Assembly: GCA_900544905.1 (NCBI GenBank)
Contig: UQXF01000090.1
Coordinates: 1-13,260, forward strand
Length of the DNA stretch: 13,260 nucleotides
Origin: an uncultured Clostridium sp.
GTDB lineage: Bacteria > Bacillota > Clostridia > Lachnospirales > Lachnospiraceae
Reading direction: 5' to 3'
A program made the translations under genes and the position numbers. Positions 1-7,651 of this stretch are shown one piece after another; the first letter of the stretch is position 1, and each line of letters opens with the position of its first letter. The notes under the pieces are model-generated. The model worked only from the letters and a program-made list of their open reading frames with translations, ran no database searches and was not told the origin of the DNA.

Positions 1-34
1 ATCGTCGGCAGCGTCAGATGTGTATAAGAGACAG
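1..34 (+). other. Nextera/Tn5 read-1 adapter left on the contig end
   Basis: Bases 2-34 match the Illumina Nextera read-1 adapter, a 14-base TCGTCGGCAGCGTC part followed by the 19-bp Tn5 mosaic end at 16-34. Base 1 would be the last base of an i5 index. This is library-preparation sequence and not genome; native sequence begins at about 35. The contig ends here, so whatever lay downstream of nifS on the minus strand is not visible. Confidence 0.97.
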
Positions 35-49
35 TGTCTATCTGTCTTT

Positions 50-1237
50 TTACTGTTTATTCTTTACAAAATCTTCATAGAGCGGTGACATGGAACGGAG
101 CTTTTCAACAATTTCCTTTATGTTGTCTGCCACATAATCCATTTCCTCCATGGTATTTTCTTCACCGAGAGTCATTCTAAGAGAGCCGTGGGCTATCTCA
201 TGGGGCAGTCCAATGGCAAGCAGTACATGGGATGGGTCCAGTGAGCCTGACGTACAGGCAGAGCCGGAAGAAGCACAAATCCCCTTCATGTCCAGCATAA
301 TCAGCATGGATTCACCCTCCACAAACTGGAAGCTTAAGTTAACATTATTTGGCAGCCGCTTTGTCCGGTGTCCGTTCAATCTGGCATATGGCACCTCCGC
401 CAGCAAACGCCCGATTAAATAATCTCTCATCTCGGTTTCCTTTTTCGTTCTTTCCTCCATGGTTGCAAATGCAATTTCCACCGCTTTGGCAAATCCCACG
501 ATACCGGTTACATTTTCCGTACCTGCACGGCGGGAGCGCTCCTGTCCACCTCCATGTACAAAATTCCGGAGCTTCAAACCGGTACGGATATACAGAAAAC
601 CAATTCCCTTCGGTCCGTTTAACTTGTGTCCGGAAGCACTTAGCATATCAATATGATACTCATCTACGTCAATCGGAACCTGGCCATAAGCCTGCACCGC
701 ATCTGTATGGAACAGAATACCGTTCTCCTTTGCAATTTCACCGATTTCCTTAATGGGCTGGATTGTTCCAATCTCATTGTTGGCAAACATAACAGAAATC
801 AGAATGGTATCCGGGCGGATTGCCGCCTTTAACTGGTCAAGCTTTACAATACCATTCTCGTCCACATCCAGGTAGGTCACTTCAAAGCCCTTGCTTTCCA
901 GATACTGTGCCGTATGAAGAATTGCATGATGTTCAATCTTTGTTGTGATTATGTGTCTGCCCTTAGAGGCATACGCTTCCGCGGTGGACTTCAGCGCCCA
1001 GTTGTCAGACTCTGACCCGCCGGCTGTAAAATAAATTTCATTGCTCTTGGCACCTAAGCTTTTGGCAATGGTATCACGGCACTGCGTAATCACCGCTTTG
1101 TTTTTCTGTGAAAATGTATACACACTGGATGGATTTCCAAAATTTTCTGTAAAATATGGCAGCATTGCATCTACCACCTCAGGTCTCGCTGCCGTCGTAG
1201 CAGCATGGTCTAAATAAATAAAACGTTTTTCTTCCAT
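50..1237 (-). CDS. nifS: Cysteine desulfurase, NifS/IscS family
   Basis: A PLP enzyme that takes sulfur from L-cysteine, giving alanine and an enzyme persulfide that feeds Fe-S cluster and thio-modification pathways in the cytosol. The 395 residues are full family length. Visible landmarks are the N-terminal YLDHAATT motif, EHHA at 102-105 with the cofactor-stacking His, the Schiff-base lysine K205 in SGHKLNGPKG, the GGGQE/RAGTEN stretch near 229-243, and the catalytic loop cysteine C328 in SSGSACTSG. Lys and Cys positions are within one residue of E. coli IscS. The ATG at 1235-1237 has a strong GAGGAG site 6-7 nt upstream. It starts 17 bp after the iscR stop, so the two are surely co-transcribed. 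In related Clostridia an iscU/nifU scaffold gene often follows, but only about 15 native bases remain before the contig end. NifS versus IscS naming is a matter of convention here. Confidence 0.95.
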   Translation of the reverse strand: MEEKRFIYLDHAATTAARPEVVDAMLPYFTENFGNPSSVYTFSQKNKAVITQCRDTIAKSLGAKSNEIYFTAGGSESDNWALKSTAEAYASKGRHIITTKIEHHAILHTAQYLESKGFEVTYLDVDENGIVKLDQLKAAIRPDTILISVMFANNEIGTIQPIKEIGEIAKENGILFHTDAVQAYGQVPIDVDEYHIDMLSASGHKLNGPKGIGFLYIRTGLKLRNFVHGGGQERSRRAGTENVTGIVGFAKAVEIAFATMEERTKKETEMRDYLIGRLLAEVPYARLNGHRTKRLPNNVNLSFQFVEGESMLIMLDMKGICASSGSACTSGSLDPSHVLLAIGLPHEIAHGSLRMTLGEENTMEEMDYVADNIKEIVEKLRSMSPLYEDFVKNKQ

Positions 1238-1254
1238 TTTTTCACTCCTCTTTT

Positions 1255-1713
1255 CTATATATCACAATTCACACTGGAACAATCTGATACGCTTCGCATT
1301 CTCCGGTTATCTTCGACCAGCTCCTTCAGGTAAATGGAATCCACCGCATTCTGGATACTGTCATCAATCCGCTTCCAGACATTTTTCGTCACACAGTTCT
1401 TACTGCCGGAGCAGCCATCCTGTCCCTTCAGACCGGTACAGTTTACCGGTGACAAATCGCCCTCTAACGCCCTTAAAATGTCACCCACGCTTATTTCACT
1501 ACTGTCCTTTGCCAGCACATAACCGCCCTGGGCACCACGGATGCTGGTAATCAGTCCAGCCTTCTTAAGCTTTGCCATCAGTTGTTCCAAATAACTATCC
1601 GAAATGGACTGTCTGGCTGCAATATTTGCAATAGACTGGGGCGTCTCTTCTGAAAAGTCCGCCAAATCAATCATTGCGCGCAGGCCATACCTTCCCTTTG
1701 TGGATAATTTCAT
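1255..1713 (-). CDS. iscR: Rrf2-family Fe-S-sensing transcriptional regulator, IscR-like
   Basis: A winged-helix repressor of Fe-S cluster assembly genes. I chose the start at 1711-1713 (MKLSTKGRYGLRAM, the standard family N terminus) because GAGGTG lies exactly 6 nt upstream; an in-frame ATG two codons earlier abuts that site and an ATG at 1734 has none. That gives 152 residues. The helix-turn-helix spans about 25-65, followed by the RGAQGGY wing and the GDILRALEG helix. Three cysteines at C92, C101 and C107 match the [2Fe-2S] ligand layout of IscR (C92/C98/C104 in E. coli). Two further cysteines, C145 and C150, sit in the short C-terminal tail. It is first in the iscR-nifS unit; a dyad just downstream of its own promoter implies autoregulation. 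Confidence 0.92.
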   Translation of the reverse strand: MKLSTKGRYGLRAMIDLADFSEETPQSIANIAARQSISDSYLEQLMAKLKKAGLITSIRGAQGGYVLAKDSSEISVGDILRALEGDLSPVNCTGLKGQDGCSGSKNCVTKNVWKRIDDSIQNAVDSIYLKELVEDNRRMRSVSDCSSVNCDI

Positions 1714-1725
1714 ATGCATCACCTC

Positions 1726-1750
1726 AATTCCCACTAAAATAGTCGGATAT
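1726..1750 (-). promoter_or_regulatory. Probable IscR/Rrf2 operator (25-bp imperfect dyad)
   Basis: On the plus strand CCCACTA-AAA-TAGTCGG (1730-1746) is an inverted repeat with one mismatched arm pair, extended by T/A at 1729/1747 and A/T at 1726/1750. It lies directly after the expected transcription start (about 1753) of the iscR promoter and ahead of the Shine-Dalgarno site, where a bound repressor would block initiation. The CGACTA...TAGT core resembles Rrf2/IscR sites I remember from Clostridia; that likeness is from memory and was not searched. Confidence 0.65.
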
Positions 1751-1759
1751 CACACTGAT

Positions 1760-1788
1760 AATATAGCAGTGTTTCCTTATCCTGTCAA
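1760..1788 (-). promoter_or_regulatory. Housekeeping (sigma-A) promoter of iscR-nifS
   Basis: Read on the minus strand: a perfect -35 TTGACA (plus-strand 1783-1788), a 17-bp spacer, and -10 TATATT (1760-1765, five of six consensus bases). Transcription should begin near 1753, giving a leader of about 40 nt that contains the dyad operator. Confidence 0.85.
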
Positions 1789-1862
1789 GTATGTAGATGC
1801 TATGAATGCAAAATAAGGTCTGAAAAGCCCCTCTGCTTCCCGGCAATTATTATCCAACCTGC

Positions 1863-1891
1863 GAATATCTGCCATTTCTGCCTCATATATA
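1863..1891 (+). promoter_or_regulatory. Possible sigma-E type (sporulation) promoter of the spoVB-like gene
   Basis: GAATATC at 1863-1869 fits the Bacillus subtilis sigma-E -35 consensus (KMATATT) at six of seven positions. A 14-bp spacer follows, then CATATATA at 1884-1891, six of eight against CATACAHT. No good sigma-A promoter is visible on this strand between 1801 and 1928. B. subtilis spoVB is a sigma-E gene, so the match is biologically sensible, but the region is AT-rich and chance matches are possible. Confidence 0.4.
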
Positions 1892-1928
1892 TAGCATACC
1901 AAATAAATTCAAGACGGAATGCTGAAAC

Positions 1929-3494
1929 ATGAATATAAAATCCCTTTTTTCCCGTTTAAAACAATTATTCACTAAAAATCTTGTCATCAAAGGCACCCTG
2001 ATTCTTACCGTTGCCGGTTTTTCCACCCGGATTATTGGCTTCTATAATAGAATATTCCTTTCCGGTTTAATCGGTGCGAAGGAAATGGGCATATACCAGC
2101 TGATTTTCCCTCTCTATATGGTAGCATTCGCCCTGACAACCTGTGGAAATGAACTGGCTCTTACAAAGCTGGTATCGTCCTATAAAAGCAGAGGGGATAT
2201 GTACACTGCAAAGGCATTTTTTAAAGTCTGCTTTGGCGTCAGTCTTGTCCTTGGTCTGGTTGTCAGTACTATTATGTACCGGAACGCCGACTGGTTATGC
2301 ATGCATATATTAAATGCCCCGGAATGCAATACCTGTTTAAAAACCATATGCTTCGGGATTCCCTTCATGGCAATGAAGGGCTCTATCCACGGTTACTTTC
2401 TCGGTCTTGAAAAATCCAGTGTCCACGGGGTATCGGACTTCTTAGAACAGACTGCAAAGGTCTTCGGACTGTATCTGCTGGCAACCTTTATCTGCGTCCG
2501 GAACCAGTATGACGCCTCCTTCGCCGTATGGGGCATCGTCATAGGAGAAATTACTGCTTTCCTGTATTCCATTGCAGCACTCATGGTACACAATCACAAA
2601 AACAAATTTCCTGCCAGCCGGAAACCCATTTATCCACGCCAGATTATCCGGCTTTTTTTCAAGGACTCGGTACCGCTCACCACAAACCGCTTAGCCCTTA
2701 CGGTACTGCAGAGCATTGAGGCAATCATGATACCCACCGTTCTGCTTCTCTTTTATGGGGATTCCGCCAAAAGCCTTACCACTTACGGGGTTTTCTCCGG
2801 AATGGCATTTCCCTTTATTATGTTTCCCTCCACCATTACCAACTCCCTGTCAACCATGCTGCTTCCGGCAGTATCCTCCGCCAGTTCCACCTTAAACCGT
2901 GGTTATCTGTCAAAATTATGCGAAAAAAGCCTGCATTTCTGCCTGCTGATTGGTATGTTCTCCACCATTACCTTCTATATTTTCGGACCGGACATCGGGC
3001 AGCTTTTTTTCCAAAATAAAGAAGCCGGTATATATCTATACCAGCTTTCCTTCCTGTGTCCGTTCATATATCTTGCAACAACCCTGGCAAGCATCCTAAA
3101 TGGTCTGGGCTTCGCCACCCACAACCTGCTTCTGACCTTTGCTGCCACAATAATACGGATTGGATTTATTAAATTTCTGATTCCGGAAATCGGAATCACC
3201 GGTTACACAATCGGATTATTTACCAGTTACCTCTTTCTCACCATAACCTGCCTTCACAAGCTGGAAAAGGTAATTTCCTTCCGGCTCCATTTCTTAGAAA
3301 GTGTATTCCTGCCAGGCTGTGTCTTCACCATCCTCGGCGTCCTCGCTTTCTGGGTATACCAGAAGACATCCGTCCTTCTGACAGGAACCATGCCTGCCGT
3401 TATCCTGCTTATCGGAGTGATTGCACTCTACGGAATTATCGGTTTCCTGCCATTTTTAATTGCTATTTACAAAGCTCCCCGACAACCTCATTGA
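1929..3494 (+). CDS. SpoVB-like polysaccharide/lipid flippase (MOP superfamily)
   Basis: A 521-residue polytopic membrane protein of the MOP (MurJ/Wzx/SpoVB) exporter superfamily, close to the length of B. subtilis SpoVB (about 518). The N terminus after a short basic amphipathic stretch reads KGTLILTVAGFSTRIIGFYNR, the SpoVB signature, and is followed by about 14 hydrophobic segments through residue 510. Such proteins flip lipid-linked glycan precursors across the cytoplasmic membrane; SpoVB acts in spore cortex synthesis. The ATG at 1929 has only a weak GGA element about 11 nt upstream. The gene diverges from iscR and its 3' end overlaps yqeY by 32 bp. The sporulation role is an inference from the family and a sigma-E-like promoter; a vegetative flippase is the alternative. 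Confidence 0.85.
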   Translation: MNIKSLFSRLKQLFTKNLVIKGTLILTVAGFSTRIIGFYNRIFLSGLIGAKEMGIYQLIFPLYMVAFALTTCGNELALTKLVSSYKSRGDMYTAKAFFKVCFGVSLVLGLVVSTIMYRNADWLCMHILNAPECNTCLKTICFGIPFMAMKGSIHGYFLGLEKSSVHGVSDFLEQTAKVFGLYLLATFICVRNQYDASFAVWGIVIGEITAFLYSIAALMVHNHKNKFPASRKPIYPRQIIRLFFKDSVPLTTNRLALTVLQSIEAIMIPTVLLLFYGDSAKSLTTYGVFSGMAFPFIMFPSTITNSLSTMLLPAVSSASSTLNRGYLSKLCEKSLHFCLLIGMFSTITFYIFGPDIGQLFFQNKEAGIYLYQLSFLCPFIYLATTLASILNGLGFATHNLLLTFAATIIRIGFIKFLIPEIGITGYTIGLFTSYLFLTITCLHKLEKVISFRLHFLESVFLPGCVFTILGVLAFWVYQKTSVLLTGTMPAVILLIGVIALYGIIGFLPFLIAIYKAPRQPH

Positions 3495-3900
3495 TTACCC
3501 TGCCGTCTGCCTTTCCCTTTAACACCGGCATAACATTCTTCATAATCATGCCCTTGTTTCCGGATTCCACGATATCAGCAAACTGCTCTAAAATCAGAGC
3601 CTTTACCTCCTCGGCACTCATCATGGCAGGGGCATATTCCTTAATCACATCATATCTTGCCTGGTATTCCTCCAGTAAATCTGTTCTGTCCTTTGGGCAG
3701 CTGTCAAGCTGTTCCCTGGCAGTTTTAAGCTCCTTCAGTATCACGCGGTCCACCAGCTCTTCCTTAATATCATCCCTGCAGCCCTCATCAATTGCCGCCT
3801 TTTTAACCGCTGAAATCACAGATGAAATAGAATCCTTTCTGGATTTGTCTCTCGCCTTCATAGCTGCTACCATGTCTTTTTGTAATGTCTCTAACTGCAT
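3463..3900 (-). CDS. yqeY: YqeY / GatB-YqeY domain protein
   Basis: A small soluble protein (145 residues) related to the C-terminal helical tail domain of GatB, the tRNA-dependent amidotransferase subunit; its cellular role is not established. The N-terminal MKARDKSRKDSISSVISAVK-type helix and the C-terminal IMKNVMPVLKGKADGRVINE motif are family hallmarks. I take the ATG at 3898-3900, which has AGAGAGG about 7 nt upstream and matches the family start. An in-frame ATG at 3957 would add 19 very basic residues not typical of the family. It is the last gene of the minus-strand operon, 72 bp after metA, and its stop lies within the coding end of the convergent spoVB-like gene. Confidence 0.9.
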   Translation of the reverse strand: MQLETLQKDMVAAMKARDKSRKDSISSVISAVKKAAIDEGCRDDIKEELVDRVILKELKTAREQLDSCPKDRTDLLEEYQARYDVIKEYAPAMMSAEEVKALILEQFADIVESGNKGMIMKNVMPVLKGKADGRVINEVVGELCK

Positions 3901-3972
3901 ATTTTTTCCTCTCTTTCTGTTTTGCTTCCTGTTTTTAAAAATTTTCCCTGCTGCCAACAGTCCAATGTATTT

Positions 3973-4878
3973 CTACAGCACATATGGTGTCACCTGGTAC
4001 ACATAGTAATTGAGCCAGTTAAAATATAACGTATTTGCATGGCATCTCCAGGACTTGATTGGCTTAAGCTCCGGGTTGTCATCGGGATAATAATTCACCG
4101 GGATGTCCGGGTTGATTCCTCTTTCCAAATCCCGTTTGTATTCCTGGTCCAAGGTCATTGTATCATATTCCGGATGTCCCGTGACAAAAATATTTTTTCC
4201 GCCCTCTGCAATAATCAGGTATGGTCCCGTCACATCACTTTCCGATACGATTTCCAGCTTATCATTGGCTATGATATCCTCCCTGCTGACGCCGGTATAC
4301 CGTGACTGGGGAACCAGAAAGGAATCGTCAAATCCCCGCACCAGAGGTGTTTTCTTATGGAAAGTGTAATGTTTATAAATACCGGAAAATTTCTTTGGCA
4401 AATCATACTTTCTCACACCGTAACGGTAATAAAGCCCCGCCTGTGCGCCCCAGCAGATATGAAGGGTAGAAGTCACATTTTTCTCTGACCAGTCCATTAT
4501 CTCCGTAAGCTCCTTCCAGTACTCCACCTCTTCAAAATCCATTTTCTCCACCGGCGCTCCGGTGATAATCATGCCGTCAAACCGGCGGTGCTTAATTTCC
4601 TTAAAGGTAGTGTAAAACCTCTCCAGATGCTTTCTCGCCACATTTTTAGGCTCATAGGTGCCGGTGCGGATAAAGGAGATATTAACCTGTAACGGCGTAT
4701 TTGCAAGGCTTCTGAGAAGCTGGAGCTCCGTATCCTCCTTAAGGGGCATCAGGTTAAGGATTACCACCTCCAGCGGGCGGATATCCTGGCTCATAGCCCG
4801 GTCTGCATCCATCACAAATATATTCTCTTCCTCTAAGATTTTCTTCACTGGTAAATCATTGTCTATTCTGATTGGCAT
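3973..4878 (-). CDS. metA: Homoserine O-acetyltransferase, MetA family (acetyl-CoA type)
   Basis: Activates L-homoserine by O-acylation, the first committed step of methionine synthesis, in the cytosol. The 301 residues are full length. The catalytic cysteine is C142 in HICWGAQA, and the His/Glu pair is H235 and E237 in TGHPEYD; all three fall on the standard family numbering. Residue 111 in GAPVEKM is glutamate. In the MetA family Glu111 (as in Bacillus cereus) goes with acetyl-CoA use and Gly111 (E. coli) with succinyl-CoA, so an acetyltransferase is predicted despite frequent automatic naming as succinyltransferase. GAGGA lies 6 nt before the ATG. It sits 39 bp downstream of ligA, with no SAM riboswitch or T-box in the gap, so expression probably follows the operon promoter. 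Confidence 0.95.
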   Translation of the reverse strand: MPIRIDNDLPVKKILEEENIFVMDADRAMSQDIRPLEVVILNLMPLKEDTELQLLRSLANTPLQVNISFIRTGTYEPKNVARKHLERFYTTFKEIKHRRFDGMIITGAPVEKMDFEEVEYWKELTEIMDWSEKNVTSTLHICWGAQAGLYYRYGVRKYDLPKKFSGIYKHYTFHKKTPLVRGFDDSFLVPQSRYTGVSREDIIANDKLEIVSESDVTGPYLIIAEGGKNIFVTGHPEYDTMTLDQEYKRDLERGINPDIPVNYYPDDNPELKPIKSWRCHANTLYFNWLNYYVYQVTPYVL

Positions 4879-4917
4879 TGCTATTCCTCTTTTCCTTATA
4901 CTGCATTATTTAGAAGG

Positions 4918-6891
4918 TTAACCCTCCGCAAGCTTCAAAAAATCCTGCTCTGAAAGAATTGGGATTCCCAGCTCCTTCGCCTTTTTATTTTTGGAGGACC
5001 CTGATGTTGTATCGTTATTAATCAGATAGTCCGTATTCTTTGAAACCGAGCCGGTTACCCTGCCTCCTGATTTCTCAATATAATCCTTTAATTCGTTCCG
5101 GTTTACGAACTGCTCCACGCTGCCTGTTATCACAAAGGTTTTTCCCTCCAGCGTCCGGCTGCCGGAAGCCTCTTCCTTTTCAAAAATAATCTCTTCCAGC
5201 AGTTTTCTGACAGTCTGCATATGCTCCTCATTCCGGAAAAATTCATGAAACGTACCGGCAAGCACTTCTCCGATTCCGTCAATTGCCGTAAGCTCCTCCA
5301 CACCGGCTGAAACAATGGCTTCAAAATCCTGGTTAAAATGTGCCACAATCACCTTGGCATTGGCAAGCCCGATTCCCCCGATTCCGAGACTGTACAGGAA
5401 CTTTGCCATGGACACCCTTCGGGCATTCTCAATGGAATCCATAAGATTTTCGTAAGATTTCTCCCTGAATCCCTCCATAGTTACAATCTCTTCCCTGTGT
5501 TGTTTTAAATGAAAAATATCCGGCAGGCTCTTTAAAAAGCCATGGGCTATAAACTTCTCCAGCGTTGCATCCGAAAGACCATCAATGTTTAAGGCATTTC
5601 TGGACACAAAATGGGAGAAGCCCTTTATCTGCTTTGCACTGCATTCCGGATTCATGCAGTACAAGGACTGCACCCCGTTCACATCCTTAAGGGTAGTCTC
5701 CCTTCCACAGGCAGGACAGACGGCAGGAAGCTCTAAATCATTGCTTCTGGTAAGGTTTTCCGCCACCTGGGGAATAATCATATTGGCTTTATATACGGTT
5801 ATTTTATCCCCAATGCCCAGACCCAGCGCCCGTAAAATGCTGACATTGTGCAGGCTTGCCCTGGTTACCGTAGTACCCTCCAGCTCCACCGGCTCAAAGA
5901 TTGCCACCGGATTAATCAGCCCGGTTCTTGACGGTGACCACTCCACTTCTGTAAGGATTGTCTCCGCCAGCTCATCCGCCCATTTAAAGGCAATGGAATC
6001 TCTTGGAAATTTTGCGGTTCTTCCAAGGCTTTTTCCATAAGCAATATTATTGTAGGAAAGCACCAGTCCGTCAGAGGGAATATCATTGTCGGGAATCCTG
6101 GCGGCAAAGTCCATAACACAGGCTTCCAACGTATCCTGTCTCACGGTAAAGTGCTCTACCACATCAAAGCCCTGTGCTTTTAACCATGCAAATCTTCCGG
6201 TCATGGTATTATCAAATCCGTATTCCGCAATCTGTGCAGAATCCAGCACATCCTCCACCAGCGCAAAGGCATAAAAATGTACATTACGCTTTGCCGTAAT
6301 CTCGTTGTTCAGCTGTCTGACGGAACCGGAGCACAGATTTCTCGGATTTTTATATTTATCCTCGATATTGGCAATCTCATCATTCATCCGGTTAAAGTCT
6401 GAATATTTAATCACTGCCTCTCCCCTGAGAACCAGCCGTCCCTTATAGGGTATCGTCCGGGGTATGTTCACAAAGGTCTTTGCATTATTGGTAATAACCT
6501 CGCCGATTTCCCCATTTCCTCTTGTCACCGCATTGGCAAGCTCGCCATTTTCATAGGTGAGAACCACGGTGAGACCATCTAATTTCCATGACAGAACCCC
6601 TTCATGCTCCCCAAGCCAGCTGACCAGCGCCGGAACCTCCTTGGTTTTGTCCAGAGAAAGCATAGGGGACTGGTGCGGCTGTTTTTCCAGCTCACTAAGC
6701 ACCTCATAACCCACATGAATGGTAGGGCTGTTTGCCAGGACAATCCCGGTCTCCTTCTCCAGCACCACCAGCTCATCATACAATTTATCATACTCCAAAT
6801 TGGACATAATCTCCGTATCCTTCTGATAATAAGCCTTGGAGGCTTCATTCAATACCGAGACCAATTCCCTTAAACGCTCTCTTTTTTCCAT
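4918..6891 (-). CDS. ligA: NAD-dependent DNA ligase LigA
   Basis: Seals 3'-OH/5'-phosphate nicks in DNA during replication and repair using NAD+. I take the ATG at 6889-6891 (MEKRERLRELV), preceded by GAGGA at 7 nt, giving 657 residues; an ATG at 6915 overlaps the rluF stop as ATGA but lacks a good ribosome site. In the 657-residue numbering: Ia domain with EYDKLYDEL, adenylated lysine K103 in SWKLDG, OB fold from about 300, a four-cysteine zinc finger C392/C395/C412/C417, helix-hairpin-helix repeats about 430-555, and a BRCT domain 581-657 starting LEGKTFVITG. All catalytic elements look intact. The overall form (NSPT...VGYEVLSEL, MLSLDKTK) is the variant I associate with Lachnospiraceae. 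It lies between rluF and metA in the minus-strand operon. Confidence 0.96.
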   Translation of the reverse strand: MEKRERLRELVSVLNEASKAYYQKDTEIMSNLEYDKLYDELVVLEKETGIVLANSPTIHVGYEVLSELEKQPHQSPMLSLDKTKEVPALVSWLGEHEGVLSWKLDGLTVVLTYENGELANAVTRGNGEIGEVITNNAKTFVNIPRTIPYKGRLVLRGEAVIKYSDFNRMNDEIANIEDKYKNPRNLCSGSVRQLNNEITAKRNVHFYAFALVEDVLDSAQIAEYGFDNTMTGRFAWLKAQGFDVVEHFTVRQDTLEACVMDFAARIPDNDIPSDGLVLSYNNIAYGKSLGRTAKFPRDSIAFKWADELAETILTEVEWSPSRTGLINPVAIFEPVELEGTTVTRASLHNVSILRALGLGIGDKITVYKANMIIPQVAENLTRSNDLELPAVCPACGRETTLKDVNGVQSLYCMNPECSAKQIKGFSHFVSRNALNIDGLSDATLEKFIAHGFLKSLPDIFHLKQHREEIVTMEGFREKSYENLMDSIENARRVSMAKFLYSLGIGGIGLANAKVIVAHFNQDFEAIVSAGVEELTAIDGIGEVLAGTFHEFFRNEEHMQTVRKLLEEIIFEKEEASGSRTLEGKTFVITGSVEQFVNRNELKDYIEKSGGRVTGSVSKNTDYLINNDTTSGSSKNKKAKELGIPILSEQDFLKLAEG

Positions 6892-6911
6892 TTCTGATTC
6901 CTCATTCTCAA

Positions 6912-7634
6912 TCATAAATTCATTCTTTTTTTCAACTCTGAAAGCTCTTCTTCCGTTGCCTGCCGGATTTCTCCCGGCTTCATATCCCCAAGCTCAATAT
7001 TGACAACACGGATGCGGGTAAGCCCTGTTACCCTGTAATTAAAATGCTCACACATCCGCCGAATCTGGCGGTTATATCCCTGGGTCAATACAATGGAAAA
7101 TGTCCTGTCATCCCATTTTTGAACCGGGCACTCTCTTGTCACAACCCAACGTTCCCTGCCCGGTTCATAAATCCGTACCCCCTTCGCCATTCCCTCTAAG
7201 AAATCCTCTGTAAGCGCACGGTTAACGGAAACCACATATTCCTTTTCATGCCGGTTTCTGGCTCTGGAAATCTCATTACACAAATCACCGTCATTGGTAA
7301 GGAGCAGCAGCCCCTCCGAATCCTTGTCCAGCCGTCCCACATACTTTAAATCAGAATCCAGCGGAAAATTTCTGAAAATTCCCGATGCATCGCCTCTGTG
7401 TGATGTGCAGGCGTAGCCCCTGGGCTTATAAAAAACAACTAATTTGAAAGGCTCACTATGCTGAATTATCTTTCCATTAACTGTAACCGTATCCTTTTCT
7501 CCCACCTGCATTCCCATATCGGCAGGAACTCCGTTTACCAGTACCTTTCCGGCTGCTATCCACTCATCTGCCTTCCTTCTGGAGCAAAAGCCAGATGCAC
7601 TTATATATTTATTAAGTCTTATTGTGTCACTCAT
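6912..7634 (-). CDS. rluF: 23S rRNA pseudouridine synthase, RluF-type
   Basis: Isomerises uridine to pseudouridine in rRNA; E. coli RluF acts on 23S U2604. The 240 residues contain an N-terminal S4 RNA-binding domain (RLNKYISASGFCSRRKADEW, about 6-52) and an RsuA/RluB/RluF catalytic domain with the nucleophilic aspartate D103 in GRLDKDSEGLLLLT. HEKEYVVSV near 129 and QGYNRQIRRMCEHFNY near 185 match RluF better than RsuA or RluB, so this symbol is preferred, though exact target specificity in Firmicutes is unproven. The ATG at 7632-7634 has AAGGA about 6 nt upstream. The gene begins 17 bp after the DUF975 stop and its TGA overlaps an upstream in-frame ligA ATG, consistent with one operon. Confidence 0.9.
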   Translation of the reverse strand: MSDTIRLNKYISASGFCSRRKADEWIAAGKVLVNGVPADMGMQVGEKDTVTVNGKIIQHSEPFKLVVFYKPRGYACTSHRGDASGIFRNFPLDSDLKYVGRLDKDSEGLLLLTNDGDLCNEISRARNRHEKEYVVSVNRALTEDFLEGMAKGVRIYEPGRERWVVTRECPVQKWDDRTFSIVLTQGYNRQIRRMCEHFNYRVTGLTRIRVVNIELGDMKPGEIRQATEEELSELKKRMNL

Positions 7635-7651
7635 ACGCTTTCCTTATTCTT

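Noticed and set aside
16..34. Tn5/IS50 end as evidence of a natural mobile element.
   Set aside because: The mosaic end is joined to full Illumina adapter sequence, with an index at the other end, and no transposase gene is present. It is library sequence.
349..753. Long plus-strand frames opposite nifS, and similar frames opposite ligA, metA, yqeY and putP.
   Set aside because: They are antisense to well-supported genes, rich in Pro/Ser/His from reversed codons, and resemble no family.
4879..4917. SAM riboswitch or T-box ahead of metA.
   Set aside because: Only 39 bp separate ligA and metA, too short for either element, and no conserved box is visible.
6892..6915. LigA starting at 6915 through an ATGA overlap with rluF.
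   Set aside because: The upstream ATG has no good ribosome site, while the ATG at 6891 follows GAGGA at ideal spacing and matches the family N terminus. Kept as a possible alternative only.
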